The notes: a model not told the origin generated them from the sequence alone. Positions 1 to 9,267 are shown, numbered from the stretch's first letter. The stretch: 64,000 nt of DNA from Paenibacillus tritici (GCF_013204885.1 NZ_JABMKX010000011.1:248001-312000); one strand, 5' to 3'. Numbers and translations are program-made.

Positions 1-316
1 AATAGACGGGGTCGATTTCAGTCAGATCTACAAAATCCACAATACGAATCTCACGCGAGGTTTCCGAAGCCAAGTCCTCTAATTCCTGATGCTCAAACGT
101 AACATAATGCCCTTCCTTATATTCATAGCCCTTCACAATGTCGTTCCAGGGAACCTCTTGCTCACATTTGGCACAGGTGCGTTTATAGTGGATGGGCTCC
201 TTATGCTCCCGGTGGAGCAACCGCAGTGGAATATCCTTGTCCTCAGTAGACGAATACATCTTGACAGGAACATGTACCAGACCGAAGCTGACTGCCCCTT
301 TCCAGATGGCCTGCAT
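1..316 (-). CDS. ku: Ku protein, NHEJ DNA end-binding (N-terminal part, cut by window edge)
   Basis: Translating the minus strand from the ATG at 316 gives an open frame of 105 codons running off the left edge. It starts MQAIWKGAVSFGLVHVPVKM and contains RTCAKCEQEVPW, NDIVKGYEY and REIRIVDFVDLTEIDPVY, all typical of the bacterial Ku core. Ku binds double-strand break ends as a homodimer and recruits the ligase LigD for non-homologous end joining, a pathway often used in Bacillus spores. A strong AGGAGG site lies about 8 nt upstream of the ATG. The rest of the gene, and any ligD, would be to the left of the window. Identification rests on recalled family sequence; the match over 100 residues is very good. 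Confidence 0.93.
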   Translation of the reverse strand, partial: MQAIWKGAVSFGLVHVPVKMYSSTEDKDIPLRLLHREHKEPIHYKRTCAKCEQEVPWNDIVKGYEYKEGHYVTFEHQELEDLASETSREIRIVDFVDLTEIDPVY

Positions 317-474
317 AATGGCAACCTCCTTCATGTGATCATTGTTGCCATTCATTAACCTCATAGGACAATCCGCAATCAAGAGAATAATATGTTTTTA
401 TGTTTATTTTCTACCAGACAAGTGTACTAATGTATTGACAAAAATTATTAAACCAACATGGAGGAGAAGTGATT

Positions 475-663
475 ATGGCTAAAGAATTGGCATTGCATGA
501 GCAACTCGAAGTACATGAGCTTCTGACCCTGAGAACCTCTTGTGCCACCAAAGCTGTTACTATGCTGGAGCTCGTCAAAGACGATAAGCTCAAAGCACTA
601 ATTGAAGATGATCTTAAAAACTCGTCAAAAGCAATTGAAGAATTGACATCACTACTAAAATAG
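475..663 (+). CDS. small CotF-like spore coat-associated protein
   Basis: A 62-residue, mostly helical acidic/hydrophobic protein (MAKELALHEQLEVHELL..., ending ELTSLLK). The ATG at 475 is preferred over the in-frame GTG at 469 because GGAGGAG at 460-466 is 8 nt from the ATG but only 2 nt from the GTG. It sits 12 nt upstream of a clear CotF-family gene and resembles the short partner commonly encoded before CotF-type genes in Paenibacillus and Bacillus. A structural role in the spore coat is inferred from the neighbour. No catalytic motif or membrane segment is visible. Confidence 0.75.
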   Translation: MAKELALHEQLEVHELLTLRTSCATKAVTMLELVKDDKLKALIEDDLKNSSKAIEELTSLLK

Positions 664-675
664 GAGGTTCAACTT

Positions 676-984
676 ATGCCAACAACAACCAAAACAAAAG
701 AAATGCTGGTCAAAGCCATTGCCCCTATGGATGATCTTGCGATCGCTACCGACATGCTGTTGTCCGCCAAAGCCGCTGTCCGCAGCTACGCTATTGCACT
801 TACCGAAACCGCAACGCCCAAAGTGCACAAAGTTCTCAAGGCCCAGCTGGATACCGCGATTAAGACGCATCAGAGCATTGCCGCCTATATGATTGAGAAT
901 GAAATGTACCACCCTTACGATTTCACGGGACAAGTGGTGCATGATGTGAAGAAAGCTGAAACTGCGCTTGAGCTGTTAAAATAA
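676..984 (+). CDS. spore coat protein, CotF family
   Basis: 102 residues with the four-helix, ferritin-like pattern of the Coat F domain (MLVKAIAPMDDLAIATDMLLSA at residues 10-31, then repeated helical heptads, and a conserved C-terminal region AAYMIENEMYHPYDF). An AGGAGG site at 662-667 precedes the ATG. It is co-directional with and 12 nt downstream of the small coat-like gene, so the two are almost certainly one transcript. Expected to be a structural component of the spore coat, expressed in the mother cell. No sporulation sigma-factor promoter could be assigned with confidence. Confidence 0.85.
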   Translation: MPTTTKTKEMLVKAIAPMDDLAIATDMLLSAKAAVRSYAIALTETATPKVHKVLKAQLDTAIKTHQSIAAYMIENEMYHPYDFTGQVVHDVKKAETALELLK

Positions 985-1000
985 TAGACTAAGACACATC

Positions 1001-1035
1001 AGAACACACCGCCAATTTTCTTAGCGGTGTGTTCT
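1001..1035. terminator. stem-loop between convergent genes
   Basis: AGAACACACCGC at 1001-1012 pairs perfectly with GCGGTGTGTTCT at 1024-1035 (12 bp, 11-nt loop). It lies between the CotF gene and the convergent ABC exporter. The run of T after the stem is poor (ATTACG), so this may be a weak or bidirectional terminator. Confidence 0.55.
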
Positions 1036-1086
1036 ATTACGATAGTATGGTGGGTATGTTATGTGATATTCACCATAAGGTGAAGG

Positions 1087-2826
1087 TCATATTTTCTGTT
1101 TCTCTACCATTGTGTAATAAATCCCCCTTCGGGCGTACAGTTCAGCCGGACTGCCCTGCTCTACAATTTGTCCCTTCTCAACAACCAGGATGATATCCGC
1201 ACTCTTCACAGTGGACAGCCGGTGTGCGATCACCAGTATAGTCTGCTTCCCCTTCAGGTTCAGTAAGGTATCATTTAGGTCACTCTCCGTAATGGCATCC
1301 AGAGCTGAGGTATACTCATCCAGCATGAGAATCCGGGGTTCATTCATAAATGCCCTGGCTAATAGAATCCGCTGGATTTCGCCACCAGAGAGATTGTCTC
1401 CGTGGCCCTCGACCTTCTTATCATATTGCTCAGGCATGGCTTGAACAAATGTATTGACATGAGCCATTTCAACAGCAGCATTGAATCTGAGCCATGTCTC
1501 TTCATCCATATCTTCCTTTTGCAGCGGGTAAATAATATTGTCCAGAATGGACTTATTCCATAGGACTCCCTTTTGCGGGGAATAGCCGACATATTGTCTG
1601 AGTTCATGAAGATCCAGCTCCTTGATCGGTACGCCGTCCAGGCATATCTCTCCTTCATCAGGCTCTATGTACCTGTGGATGAGCTCGAAAATCGTAGATT
1701 TCCCTGAGCCGCTTAAACCAATAATTCCCACGAAGGCTCCTGGCTGAATGTCCAGATTGAAGTCTGTGATCCCAAAAGAATCTTCAGGAGCGTACCGGTA
1801 GGATACATTTCTCATCTGCAGAAGGGGGACACGGCTATAATCAGGAGCTCTAGCTCCCGATTCGATTTTCTCCAGTTCAAGGATGTCATTCAGGTTATTT
1901 ATAATAACCGTCATCCGGCTCCTGTCCATATTCAGCGTAAACAGTGACTTGAAGATGTTATATAGCCTTGGAAGAATAACAATGAATGCCAGTAACGTGC
2001 CAGGCGAGATACGGCCTTTCAGGATCAGGTACAGACTATAACCGTAAATGATACCTGTAATTAAGGATACCACCGTATCCGCAACAAGGTTCAATACCAC
2101 ATGATGAAACACCCGGGACTGCCTGGATATCTTCCACACCTCGTCATTCCAGTCACTCCATCGCTTCTGCTCTGCCTGATGTCCGTTACACCTGTGTACC
2201 GCCTTCAGATTCGTGAAGAAATCATTTAAATAACTGAGTCCCTTGTCCAAAATGCCATGATACTGCTTATCCAGCCTCTCTGTCTTGCTCCTGAAGCGCC
2301 TGAAGCCATACATACAAAGAGGAAACGAGAGCATGGCCGCGAGCGTGAGCTCTGCACTCATCGAGAACATGATCCACAGGGTAGCGATCAGCAGAATAAC
2401 ATTCGATACGAGGGACATGAGGGTATCTACCACGAAAATTTCACACAGCATCCCCACCTGTAAGGTGATCCGGTTAATGATTTCCCCCCTGCCGATGCTG
2501 TCTACCTTTCGTGGCGGGGTCTGGAGTAGATCAGAAAATAGCCGGAGGCGAAGATTCTTGGATAAATGGTTGCCGAGCTCATTATTGTAATAAGAGGTGA
2601 CACTGTTCAAGGCGGCGTAAATAACAGGAATTAGAATGAGCAGCAGCATATAGAATGCAGCCGTACCGATCTGCCTGCCGGGCAGGATATCGTCAAATAA
2701 GTCTTTGAACAGGAGGGGCTGAAGAGTTGAGACGAATGCGGCTGAGATGTTGAAGAGCAGAATCAAAAAAAGGGTTCCCTTGCTTTTAGACAATATCTCC
2801 TTAATCAATGTCCGGGTTGGATTCAT
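1087..2826 (-). CDS. ABC exporter, fused membrane and ATPase domains (MsbA/bacteriocin-export type)
   Basis: 579 residues, the normal length of a half-transporter. Residues 1-310 hold six predicted membrane helices (for example GTLFLILLFNISAAFVS near the N terminus). The C-terminal ATPase has Walker A GLSGSGKST around residue 375, Q-loop GYSPQKG, signature LSGGEIQRI, Walker B ILMLDEYTSALD and H-loop IAHRLST, so it should be active. It would work as a homodimer, or with an unseen partner, to export a lipid, drug or peptide. There is no peptidase domain and no toxin or maturation gene beside it, so the substrate cannot be deduced. It is a single-gene unit convergent with the coat genes. Confidence 0.9.
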   Translation of the reverse strand: MNPTRTLIKEILSKSKGTLFLILLFNISAAFVSTLQPLLFKDLFDDILPGRQIGTAAFYMLLLILIPVIYAALNSVTSYYNNELGNHLSKNLRLRLFSDLLQTPPRKVDSIGRGEIINRITLQVGMLCEIFVVDTLMSLVSNVILLIATLWIMFSMSAELTLAAMLSFPLCMYGFRRFRSKTERLDKQYHGILDKGLSYLNDFFTNLKAVHRCNGHQAEQKRWSDWNDEVWKISRQSRVFHHVVLNLVADTVVSLITGIIYGYSLYLILKGRISPGTLLAFIVILPRLYNIFKSLFTLNMDRSRMTVIINNLNDILELEKIESGARAPDYSRVPLLQMRNVSYRYAPEDSFGITDFNLDIQPGAFVGIIGLSGSGKSTIFELIHRYIEPDEGEICLDGVPIKELDLHELRQYVGYSPQKGVLWNKSILDNIIYPLQKEDMDEETWLRFNAAVEMAHVNTFVQAMPEQYDKKVEGHGDNLSGGEIQRILLARAFMNEPRILMLDEYTSALDAITESDLNDTLLNLKGKQTILVIAHRLSTVKSADIILVVEKGQIVEQGSPAELYARRGIYYTMVEKQKI

Positions 2827-2948
2827 AAGTCCGCAGAACCTCCTTCAAAGGGCGCAGCTTATGTAATCATAACGGATCGGAAATATGAATTTAACCTGAC
2901 TAATCATAGACAATCACCTGTCAGATTATAGGATCAGCCATCAGGGCT

Positions 2949-4250
2949 CTATTCCACTGCTGCCGCAGCTTCATTCTCCAGGTAAAGCACCTTTGCCTTC
3001 TTGTCATAGGCAATCAGCTCCGCATATCTGCCCCAGTCGATCACAATGTCCAGTTGAAGAGCGGCTTCCTCTGCTCCAAAATGCTTTTCAAAAATCTCCA
3101 CGAAAAAGGCCCCTTCCATTTTGTTATTTGATTTCGATTGCAGAATCCAGATGATTTTCTCCATGATTGGAACATGCTCCAGCACCTGGTCTTTAAAAAT
3201 CTCCTTCCGGAAGAGAACACTGGCATTGGCAAACCGGCGTCCTGCCTCAGTCAACCCGATATCTCCATGCACAACTGTAGCAAATTGCAGCATTTCCACC
3301 GCCTCGACGATGGGCAGGAAATCCTCCAGCTTCAGACTTAATTGATCCGCTAGTTTGTACAAGTCCACTTGCTGACCCAGGTCGTCAATCAGTTCAATGA
3401 AGCCTGTGAGGGCACCTGCCGGAACTGGTGGAATTTTCTCGATAGTATTGTCCTTTTTTTCGGCCTGTCCGGTAGTTTTCCCTTCCCTTTGGGTCAGTAT
3501 GGAATAGATGCGGTCCACAAGCGAGGTGAACTGCAGATCTTGTTTATCCCTCCAGTGCGCCATGGGAATGGGAATATCGGAGATTACACGGGCAGGGTCC
3601 CTCGACAAGACGATGGCCCGGTCCGACATATAGACGGCTTCCTCAATACTGTGTGTAACCATAATGATGCATTGGGTAGGGATTTTGCGCTCCGTCCACA
3701 ATTCCAGCAAGTCGCGCTTCAGGTTTTCTGCAGTCAATACGTCAAGGGCCGAGAACGGTTCATCCATCAAAAGGATATCCGGTTCCATGACCAAAGCCCG
3801 GCCAATACCCACGCGCTGCCGCATCCCGCCGGACAATTCTTTGGGGTAGGCTCCTTCGAATCCGTCAAGGCCGATCATATCAATGACTGAGAGAGCTTTA
3901 CGCATTTTGTCGGCTTCACGTAACGGTTTATTCTCCAGTCCCAGCTTCACATTCTCCAGGACTGTAAGCCAAGGAAACAACGCAAACGATTGGAAGACCA
4001 TTCCGACGCCCGGATTGGTTCCGGCAATCTCTTGTCCATTATAGAGAACCGTGCCTTGTGAAGGAGGGACAAGACCTGCAATGATGCGCAGGAGAGTCGA
4101 TTTCCCTGAACCTGAAGGTCCCAGTATGGAGACCAGCTCGCCCTCCTTAATCTTGATATTAATATCCTCCATAATGCTCACACTTGCCTGCTTCGGCTGA
4201 TCATAACGTTTGCTGATCTGCTGTAATTCAATCAGAGTTTTTCTCATCAT
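2949..4250 (-). CDS. ABC transporter ATPase, NitT/TauT type with C-terminal AAA-associated domain
   Basis: About 433 residues. The N-terminal 250 residues form an importer ATPase: Walker A GPSGSGKST, signature LSGGMRQRVGIGRAL, Walker B ILLMDEPFSALD, H-loop VTHSIEEAVYMSDR. The last roughly 150 residues are the extra domain of a nitrate/sulfonate-like ATPase subfamily, with winged-helix-like character (LADQLSLKLEDFLPIVEAVEML). The ATG at 4250 is chosen over the GTG at 4256 because AGAGG lies 5 nt upstream of it. It starts just after the stop of the double permease, so the two are coupled. No periplasmic-type binding protein is encoded nearby, so the substrate is unknown; an anion is only a family-level guess. 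Confidence 0.87.
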   Translation of the reverse strand: MMRKTLIELQQISKRYDQPKQASVSIMEDINIKIKEGELVSILGPSGSGKSTLLRIIAGLVPPSQGTVLYNGQEIAGTNPGVGMVFQSFALFPWLTVLENVKLGLENKPLREADKMRKALSVIDMIGLDGFEGAYPKELSGGMRQRVGIGRALVMEPDILLMDEPFSALDVLTAENLKRDLLELWTERKIPTQCIIMVTHSIEEAVYMSDRAIVLSRDPARVISDIPIPMAHWRDKQDLQFTSLVDRIYSILTQREGKTTGQAEKKDNTIEKIPPVPAGALTGFIELIDDLGQQVDLYKLADQLSLKLEDFLPIVEAVEMLQFATVVHGDIGLTEAGRRFANASVLFRKEIFKDQVLEHVPIMEKIIWILQSKSNNKMEGAFFVEIFEKHFGAEEAALQLDIVIDWGRYAELIAYDKKAKVLYLENEAAAAVE

Positions 4251-4258
4251 CGGCACCT

Positions 4259-5983
4259 CTAGTCCATGTGATATTTATTTTCGGCTAATGCATACAGCCT
4301 GCTCCACACCAGGCGGTTCACAATTACAACGAGCAGGCACATGACAAGTATTCCCCAGATGATCTCCGGCCAGTTGCCGTTAGTAGTGGCCTCAGCGATG
4401 AACGTACCTAGTCCGGCTGCCTGAAGATCTTGATCCTTCCAGGATACGATTTCGGAGACAATGCTGGCGTTCCAGGCGCCTCCGCTTGCCGTGATGCAGC
4501 CGGTTACGAGAAATGGAAAGACAGCAGGAAGAATCAGCTTCTTCCAGGTCTGCCAGCGTGTCAATTTCAAAGTCACCGTGACTTCCTTAAGATCGGAAGG
4601 AATGGCCATCGCTCCGGCAATGACATTAAATAATACATACCATTGGGTACCCAGCATCATCAGCGGAATTGCCCCGATCTCCATCGGGATCCCGAACTTC
4701 AAGTACAGAATCGTGAATATCGGGAATGCCATGTTCGCCGGAAAAGAAGACAATACCTGCACAACAGGCTGAACCATCCGGGACAGCCGCGGATTCGTTC
4801 CAATGAACACTCCGATAGGCAGGGTCCAGACAACTGCCAGAAGAGTCGAAACGACAACCCTTAACCCGGTCAGCAGACCGAGGTACACCACATGGATCAG
4901 CTCGCTCCAGCTTAATTGGGCAATCTCAAGAATACCCGAATACAAATATCTCAGTATTAGTGCAGCGGCAGTAAGCAGAATCAGCCATTTGAAGATTTTC
5001 TTTATACCTGGCGGGACCTGTGGCAATTTCACCTGCGAGCTTGTGGCTGAGAGCCGTAAGAATCCGTCATGAACCCCTCGGCGCAGCTTACGGTTAAGAT
5101 AATGGACAAAGCTGGCCCGCTTCAGAAGGTTCAATACCCATGAGGTTGGAACCTCTCCTGCTTCCGTCTGTTCATTCTTGAATTTCTGACTCCAGGCCAC
5201 AATCGGACGCCAGAAGAATTGGTCTACTAGCACAATCAGCACAACCATCGTCAGGATCGCATAGATCAGGGCCTTAATATTGCCGTCATCTGCGGCCAAG
5301 GCCATGTATGTCCCGATTCCGGGCAAATGGAGATCCTGGTTCAGTACGCTGATCGACTCGCTGGCCGCCAGGAAAAACCATCCCCCGCCAAACGACATCA
5401 TGCTGTTCCAGACCAAGCCAATCATCGAAAAAGGCGCTTCCAGCTTCGTGAAACGATGCCATCCGCCCAGCTGGTTCATTGCGGCAGCCTCATTCAATTC
5501 CCGGGGGATCGTCTTAAGGGAATGATAGTAGCTAAGTGTCATATTCCAGACCTGACTGGTGAAGATAGCGAAGATCGAAGCGAATTCCACGCCCAGCAGG
5601 CTTCCCGGAAACAATGCCATAAAAGCCAGTACAGTGGCCGACAGGAACCCCAGCACCGGCACGGATTGCAGAATATCAATGGCGGGAATCATGAATTTCT
5701 CTGCAGTCCGGTTATATGCCGCGATGCGTCCATACACGAAGGTGAACAGTAAGGACGCTGCAAAAGCAATAAACATCCGCAGGAGCGAGCGTCCAGCATA
5801 GTACGGAAGCCATTTAGGGTCCAGGCTCAAGGAGGACAGTTCATCCGGATCTAAAGGCACCTGCATACCCGAGCCTAACTTTGCCGCGGCATAGAGAATA
5901 GATAACAGCAGGGAAATCACGAGAATATCTGCCCAGCCAAATGGTCTTCTCTCGTTACCAGTGTGGAAATAATTCAATTGCAT
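4259..5983 (-). CDS. ABC transporter permease with two fused BPD_transp_1 domains
   Basis: About 574 residues from the ATG at 5983 (GGAG 10 nt upstream; an in-frame ATG at 6010 is an alternative). Two homologous membrane halves are visible. Each has a permease-ATPase contact loop: around NEAAAMNQLGGWHRFTKLEAP in the first half and PSDLKEVTVTLKLTRWQTWK in the second, the latter followed by PAVFPFLVTG. Internal duplication makes one polypeptide do the work of a permease dimer. It is the first gene of a two-gene unit with the NitT/TauT-like ATPase. Fused permeases paired with an ATPase carrying the AAA-associated domain are known as a set usually lacking a dedicated binding protein. Direction is predicted to be import; the substrate is unknown. 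Confidence 0.85.
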   Translation of the reverse strand: MQLNYFHTGNERRPFGWADILVISLLLSILYAAAKLGSGMQVPLDPDELSSLSLDPKWLPYYAGRSLLRMFIAFAASLLFTFVYGRIAAYNRTAEKFMIPAIDILQSVPVLGFLSATVLAFMALFPGSLLGVEFASIFAIFTSQVWNMTLSYYHSLKTIPRELNEAAAMNQLGGWHRFTKLEAPFSMIGLVWNSMMSFGGGWFFLAASESISVLNQDLHLPGIGTYMALAADDGNIKALIYAILTMVVLIVLVDQFFWRPIVAWSQKFKNEQTEAGEVPTSWVLNLLKRASFVHYLNRKLRRGVHDGFLRLSATSSQVKLPQVPPGIKKIFKWLILLTAAALILRYLYSGILEIAQLSWSELIHVVYLGLLTGLRVVVSTLLAVVWTLPIGVFIGTNPRLSRMVQPVVQVLSSFPANMAFPIFTILYLKFGIPMEIGAIPLMMLGTQWYVLFNVIAGAMAIPSDLKEVTVTLKLTRWQTWKKLILPAVFPFLVTGCITASGGAWNASIVSEIVSWKDQDLQAAGLGTFIAEATTNGNWPEIIWGILVMCLLVVIVNRLVWSRLYALAENKYHMD

Positions 5984-6161
5984 AGAGAACAACTCCAATC
6001 TGCGAGGCATGAATACAAAAAATCCCCGGGATTGCTCCCAGGTATGACTTGAATAGTATAGTGTAACATTGTTTTCCGCTTAAGGGTACCTCAGAGCGTG
6101 AATCAGCCAGCAGCATTGTGACCATACTAAGCGTCGAAATATGAATAAGGGAGAGGCTGAT

Positions 6162-7013
6162 ATGGATCTGCAGAGCGGTAAATTGTACTGGCCCACAACG
6201 GTGGTTAATCCTCCTTCTTACCCTAAGCTGGAAGAGGAGCACGGGTTCAAAGTGGATCTATTGGATGCGCAGCGTATAGCCAGCCTGTATCCTTTTCAGA
6301 AGGAAGCAGCACTGTACTATTATGAGGATGCTGAGATGAATCCGCTCAAATTTGTATACGGGCTTCTTGAGAAGGCGCAGTCTCAGGGAGGAAAGATCTA
6401 TGAGGATACGGAAATAACCGGAAGACGTTTCGAACAGGAGTATGCCCTCTTCTACACCAAGGAACACCGCGAAATCCGGGCCAGACATGTAATTATTGCC
6501 GCGGGTTATGAAGACAGCGATTTCAAAACTGAAAAAAATGCAACACTGGCCAGTTCCTATGCTGTCATTACCAAGCCGGTCGCCGATCTTTCGAGCTGGC
6601 CTAAAAGAACATTAATATGGGAGACCGCACGCCCTTATGTATATATGCGTACTACCCCGGATAACCGGATCATTATTGGGGGCATGGATAAGGATACGCC
6701 TTTCGCAACAACAAGGGATTCTAAAATTCCGGCTAGCAGAGACAAACTTCTTGAAGCCTTTAAGACGCTCTTCCCGGATATACCGGCTCAGCCGGAATAT
6801 TATTTCGGGGCGTTTTACGGAGGAACGCATGATGGCCTGCCTGTCATCGGCCGGTATGAAGATTATCCTCATTGTTATATCCTTATGGCTTACGGGGATA
6901 ACGGAACGGTATATAACGGGGTGCTGGCCAAAGTTGTTTCGGACTCGATACTTAAGGGGTCCAGCCCGGACCTGGACCTCTATCTGCAGACCAGACCCCT
7001 TGTTCACCGATAG
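6162..7013 (+). pseudogene. FAD-dependent oxidoreductase (DAO family), N terminus missing
   Basis: An open frame from 6141 or 6162 encodes about 283-290 residues that match the middle and C-terminal part of a DAO-type amine/amino-acid oxidase: ASLYPFQKEAALYYYEDAEMNPLKF, RHVIIAAGYE, RPYVYMRTTPDNRIIIGGMD, then FGAFYGGTHDGLPVIGR and GDNGTVYN, which form the C-terminal FAD-contact region. The N-terminal GxGxxG dinucleotide-binding fold (about 100-130 residues) is absent, and the short gap to the divergent permease gene cannot encode it. The ATG at 6162 has a good AGGGAGAGG site, so a fragment could still be translated, but it should not bind FAD normally. Most likely a 5'-deleted remnant. Confidence 0.7.
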
Positions 7014-7025
7014 TTGTGTCAGGGA

Positions 7026-7775
7026 CTAGGCATCCCGTCTGCGGTACAATAGTATGGCTGCTGCCATAAGGCTCAGCGTCCATAACATGGCAACACCAGT
7101 CCCTTCCATGGGTGTCAGGATATTACCGGCATCCACGGAAGGCGGCGTATACATATAATATCCCGCCTTATCCGGCAAATAGCCGGGTAGCCAATCTCTC
7201 GTCAATGGACTGACAATGAAATAATAACCGAGCAGCACCACTACAGCGGGAGTGGTGCGTCTTAATATTGCACCTACCGCTGCACTGAGCAGTGCGGTTA
7301 AGGTAAGATAGCCTGTTGCACCTGCTAAGGTCTGTATCACTGTGCCTATTTCCGTCATTAATGCAGTGTCTCCCAGCATGATAAAAGCATATAGCACGCC
7401 GGAAGCAGCCATAATAAACGCCGCAGGAATGGTTATCATCGCTAGTGCCAACATTTTCGCGGATATTTGAACACCCCGCCAGGGCATCGCAGTTAGAGTC
7501 GTTCGAATCTGCCCGCCGGTATACTCCGAACAAGTGGCCAAGATCCCAAGAATGATAAACCCTGCCTGAAGATATCCCATTGAAGCAAGTCCTGTGTTTA
7601 GCGTGTTTTGCGTTCCTGTTGTCTCTTGTAAACTCACAGAAGTAAAAGCTGCGGTTAGCGCTATATTAAGAATGAATGTAACGGTAAGAGTGAGTCTTAT
7701 CAACGGCAATGTACGAAATTTATCCAGCTCAGCACCAAGGATGGGTGTGATCCTTCTTCCAGATGAGATTCTCAT
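7026..7775 (-). CDS. ABC-2 type permease
   Basis: 249 residues with about six hydrophobic segments and an ABC-2 fold: a cytoplasmic N terminus ending GAELDKFRTLP, then LIRLTLTVTFILNIALTAAF, a gate region CSEYTGGQIRTTLTAMPWRG, and a basic C terminus LYRRRDA. It overlaps the upstream permease gene by 4 nt. The pair resembles BcrB/LanE-LanG-like permeases used for peptide-antibiotic export or immunity. With the ATPase and the two-component system in the same run, a role in sensing and resisting an envelope-active compound is inferred. Confidence 0.82.
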   Translation of the reverse strand: MRISSGRRITPILGAELDKFRTLPLIRLTLTVTFILNIALTAAFTSVSLQETTGTQNTLNTGLASMGYLQAGFIILGILATCSEYTGGQIRTTLTAMPWRGVQISAKMLALAMITIPAAFIMAASGVLYAFIMLGDTALMTEIGTVIQTLAGATGYLTLTALLSAAVGAILRRTTPAVVVLLGYYFIVSPLTRDWLPGYLPDKAGYYMYTPPSVDAGNILTPMEGTGVAMLWTLSLMAAAILLYRRRDA

Positions 7776-8557
7776 GCTGCAACGTCCCTCCTACGGAATA
7801 CAATAGCTGCAAGCATGAGTAGCACGGCTACCCAGGCAAACATGACTAAGCCGCCTGTGAGCGGAGTGAGATAACTTTCAAATAAACTGCCTGTCCCCGG
7901 GGTGTGAGCGCTGCCGCTTGTAAACATAAACATCTCAAAGCCGGCCCGGTCTGGCAAGTAAAAAGCAAGCTTGGTAACCTTGTGCAGCAGGACACTGAAG
8001 GATACAACGGATGAATTGATAATGAGCACAGCAAGCGGGATAATGCCATTCCTGGTCAGCAAAGTCATCCCAAATGCCAACAGTGCCGTGAAGGTCCAGT
8101 AACATACTGCCCCGGCAAGTCTGGATCCTTCAAATGCAGGGGTATATTCACCCAGAATAAGATGTGTTGCTGATACCGTGGTTAGAATAGCCACCATACT
8201 AAGCAGGATGCTGATCACTGTCACAGCGCCTGCTTTGGCCAGCAGGAAATGAAGCCGGGAGGAAACAGCCGTTAAGCTTGTGGTCATCTGTTGTCCTCCG
8301 CCAGTCTCACTGCTCTCTGCCACATATTCACTGCTGACTGCAAGCACGCCAAGAATAATAACGCCTTGTACACCAAGGCCCAATCCGCTATAGCCCATTT
8401 CGGGCAGCCGTGTGCTGACTCCAGCTATAATCGCCTCTTTCTCGGCTATAGCGTCCAAGGCAGCAATGACCGCCGGGGCAACTGCGCCAATAAGCACGGC
8501 CAGCCAAATGCCCGGCAGAGAGAACAATTTGGATAGTTCCGCCTGGAATGCTCTCAT
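7772..8557 (-). CDS. ABC-2 type permease
   Basis: 261 residues, six predicted membrane segments, paralogous to the next gene: N-terminal FQAELSKLFSLPGIWLAVL, a conserved SSEYVAESSETGGGQQMTTSLTAV stretch equivalent to the partner's CSEYTGGQIRTTL, and a similar VFRRRDVAA end. It overlaps both the ATPase upstream and the second permease downstream by 4 nt (ATGA-type), so the three subunits are translationally coupled. Two different permeases plus one ATPase is the arrangement of lantibiotic-immunity (LanFEG) and bacitracin-type exporters; no biosynthesis genes are present, so resistance is more likely than self-immunity. Confidence 0.82.
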   Translation of the reverse strand: MRAFQAELSKLFSLPGIWLAVLIGAVAPAVIAALDAIAEKEAIIAGVSTRLPEMGYSGLGLGVQGVIILGVLAVSSEYVAESSETGGGQQMTTSLTAVSSRLHFLLAKAGAVTVISILLSMVAILTTVSATHLILGEYTPAFEGSRLAGAVCYWTFTALLAFGMTLLTRNGIIPLAVLIINSSVVSFSVLLHKVTKLAFYLPDRAGFEMFMFTSGSAHTPGTGSLFESYLTPLTGGLVMFAWVAVLLMLAAIVFRRRDVAA

Positions 8558-9267
8558 ACACCGTCACCAGCCTTTTCCATTGTCAGGGCAAAAAAGGCTT
8601 CCTCCAGCGAGGAATGGCGGCCTATTACTTCCTGCAAGGTTCCAGCTGCAACGATGGTTCCCTGCTTAATAATCACCACATCATCCACGGTCTCTGCAAG
8701 CTCGCCCATTAGATGGCTGGATAATAACACTGTATGTCCAGACTCTGCCCGTTTACGCAAAAAAGTCCGAATCCAGCGGATTCCTTCCGGGTCGAGCCCG
8801 TTGACAGGTTCATCTAAAATCAATATGTCGGGATCGCCAAGCAGTGCGGCTGCCATGCCAAGTCTTTTTCCCATCCCCAGGGAATAATTCCGGACCCTTT
8901 TGCCGGCGGCGTCAGACAGGCCTGTTAGTTCCAGAACTTCCTCGACCCGTGAGCGGGGCAAGCCTGCGGCGCGTGCGATCCAGCGCAAATGTGCCCGTCC
9001 TGTCCGCATAGGGTGAGCGCCGGAGCCATCCAGGGCCGCACCTACTGTGGCCAGAGGATGATGTAATTCTGCGTATGGCTTGCCTTGAATGAGCGCGCTG
9101 CCAGAGGTGGCCCGGTCTAGTCCAAGCAGGATACGCAGGGTAGAGCTTTTACCCGCCCCGTTTGGCCCCAAGAAGCCTGTTACTCTCCCCGGACGGGCTT
9201 CAAAGCTGATCCCGGACAGAATTTGTTGAGATCCGCGACGTTTGACTAAGCTATTGATTGTTAGCAA
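8554..9267 (-). CDS. ABC transporter ATPase (BcrA/LanF-like)
   Basis: About 237 residues. Walker A GPNGAGKSS, Q-loop replaced by the GAALDGSGAHPMRTGR region typical of BcrA-type ATPases, signature NYSLGMGKRLGMAAAL, Walker B ILILDEPVNGLDPEG, H-loop LLSSHLMGELAETVDD. The start is probably the TTG at 9267, because the AAGGAAG site is about 8 nt upstream; the GTG at 9276 overlaps that site. It powers the two ABC-2 permeases encoded directly after it. A gap of about 90 nt separates it from the kinase gene upstream, so an internal promoter is possible. Confidence 0.87.
   Translation of the reverse strand: MLTINSLVKRRGSQQILSGISFEARPGRVTGFLGPNGAGKSSTLRILLGLDRATSGSALIQGKPYAELHHPLATVGAALDGSGAHPMRTGRAHLRWIARAAGLPRSRVEEVLELTGLSDAAGKRVRNYSLGMGKRLGMAAALLGDPDILILDEPVNGLDPEGIRWIRTFLRKRAESGHTVLLSSHLMGELAETVDDVVIIKQGTIVAAGTLQEVIGRHSSLEEAFFALTMEKAGDGV

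Noticed and set aside
89..358. Plus-strand ORF of 89 codons at the left edge
   Set aside because: It is antisense to the much better supported ku reading frame on the minus strand.
3369..3890. Plus-strand ORF of 173 codons
   Set aside because: Lies entirely inside the NitT/TauT-like ATPase gene on the other strand; no recognisable motif and no ribosome site.
7026..9267. Lantibiotic biosynthesis/immunity locus
   Set aside because: The transporter resembles LanFEG, but no precursor peptide, LanBC/LanM or protease gene is nearby, so only a resistance-type transporter is supported.
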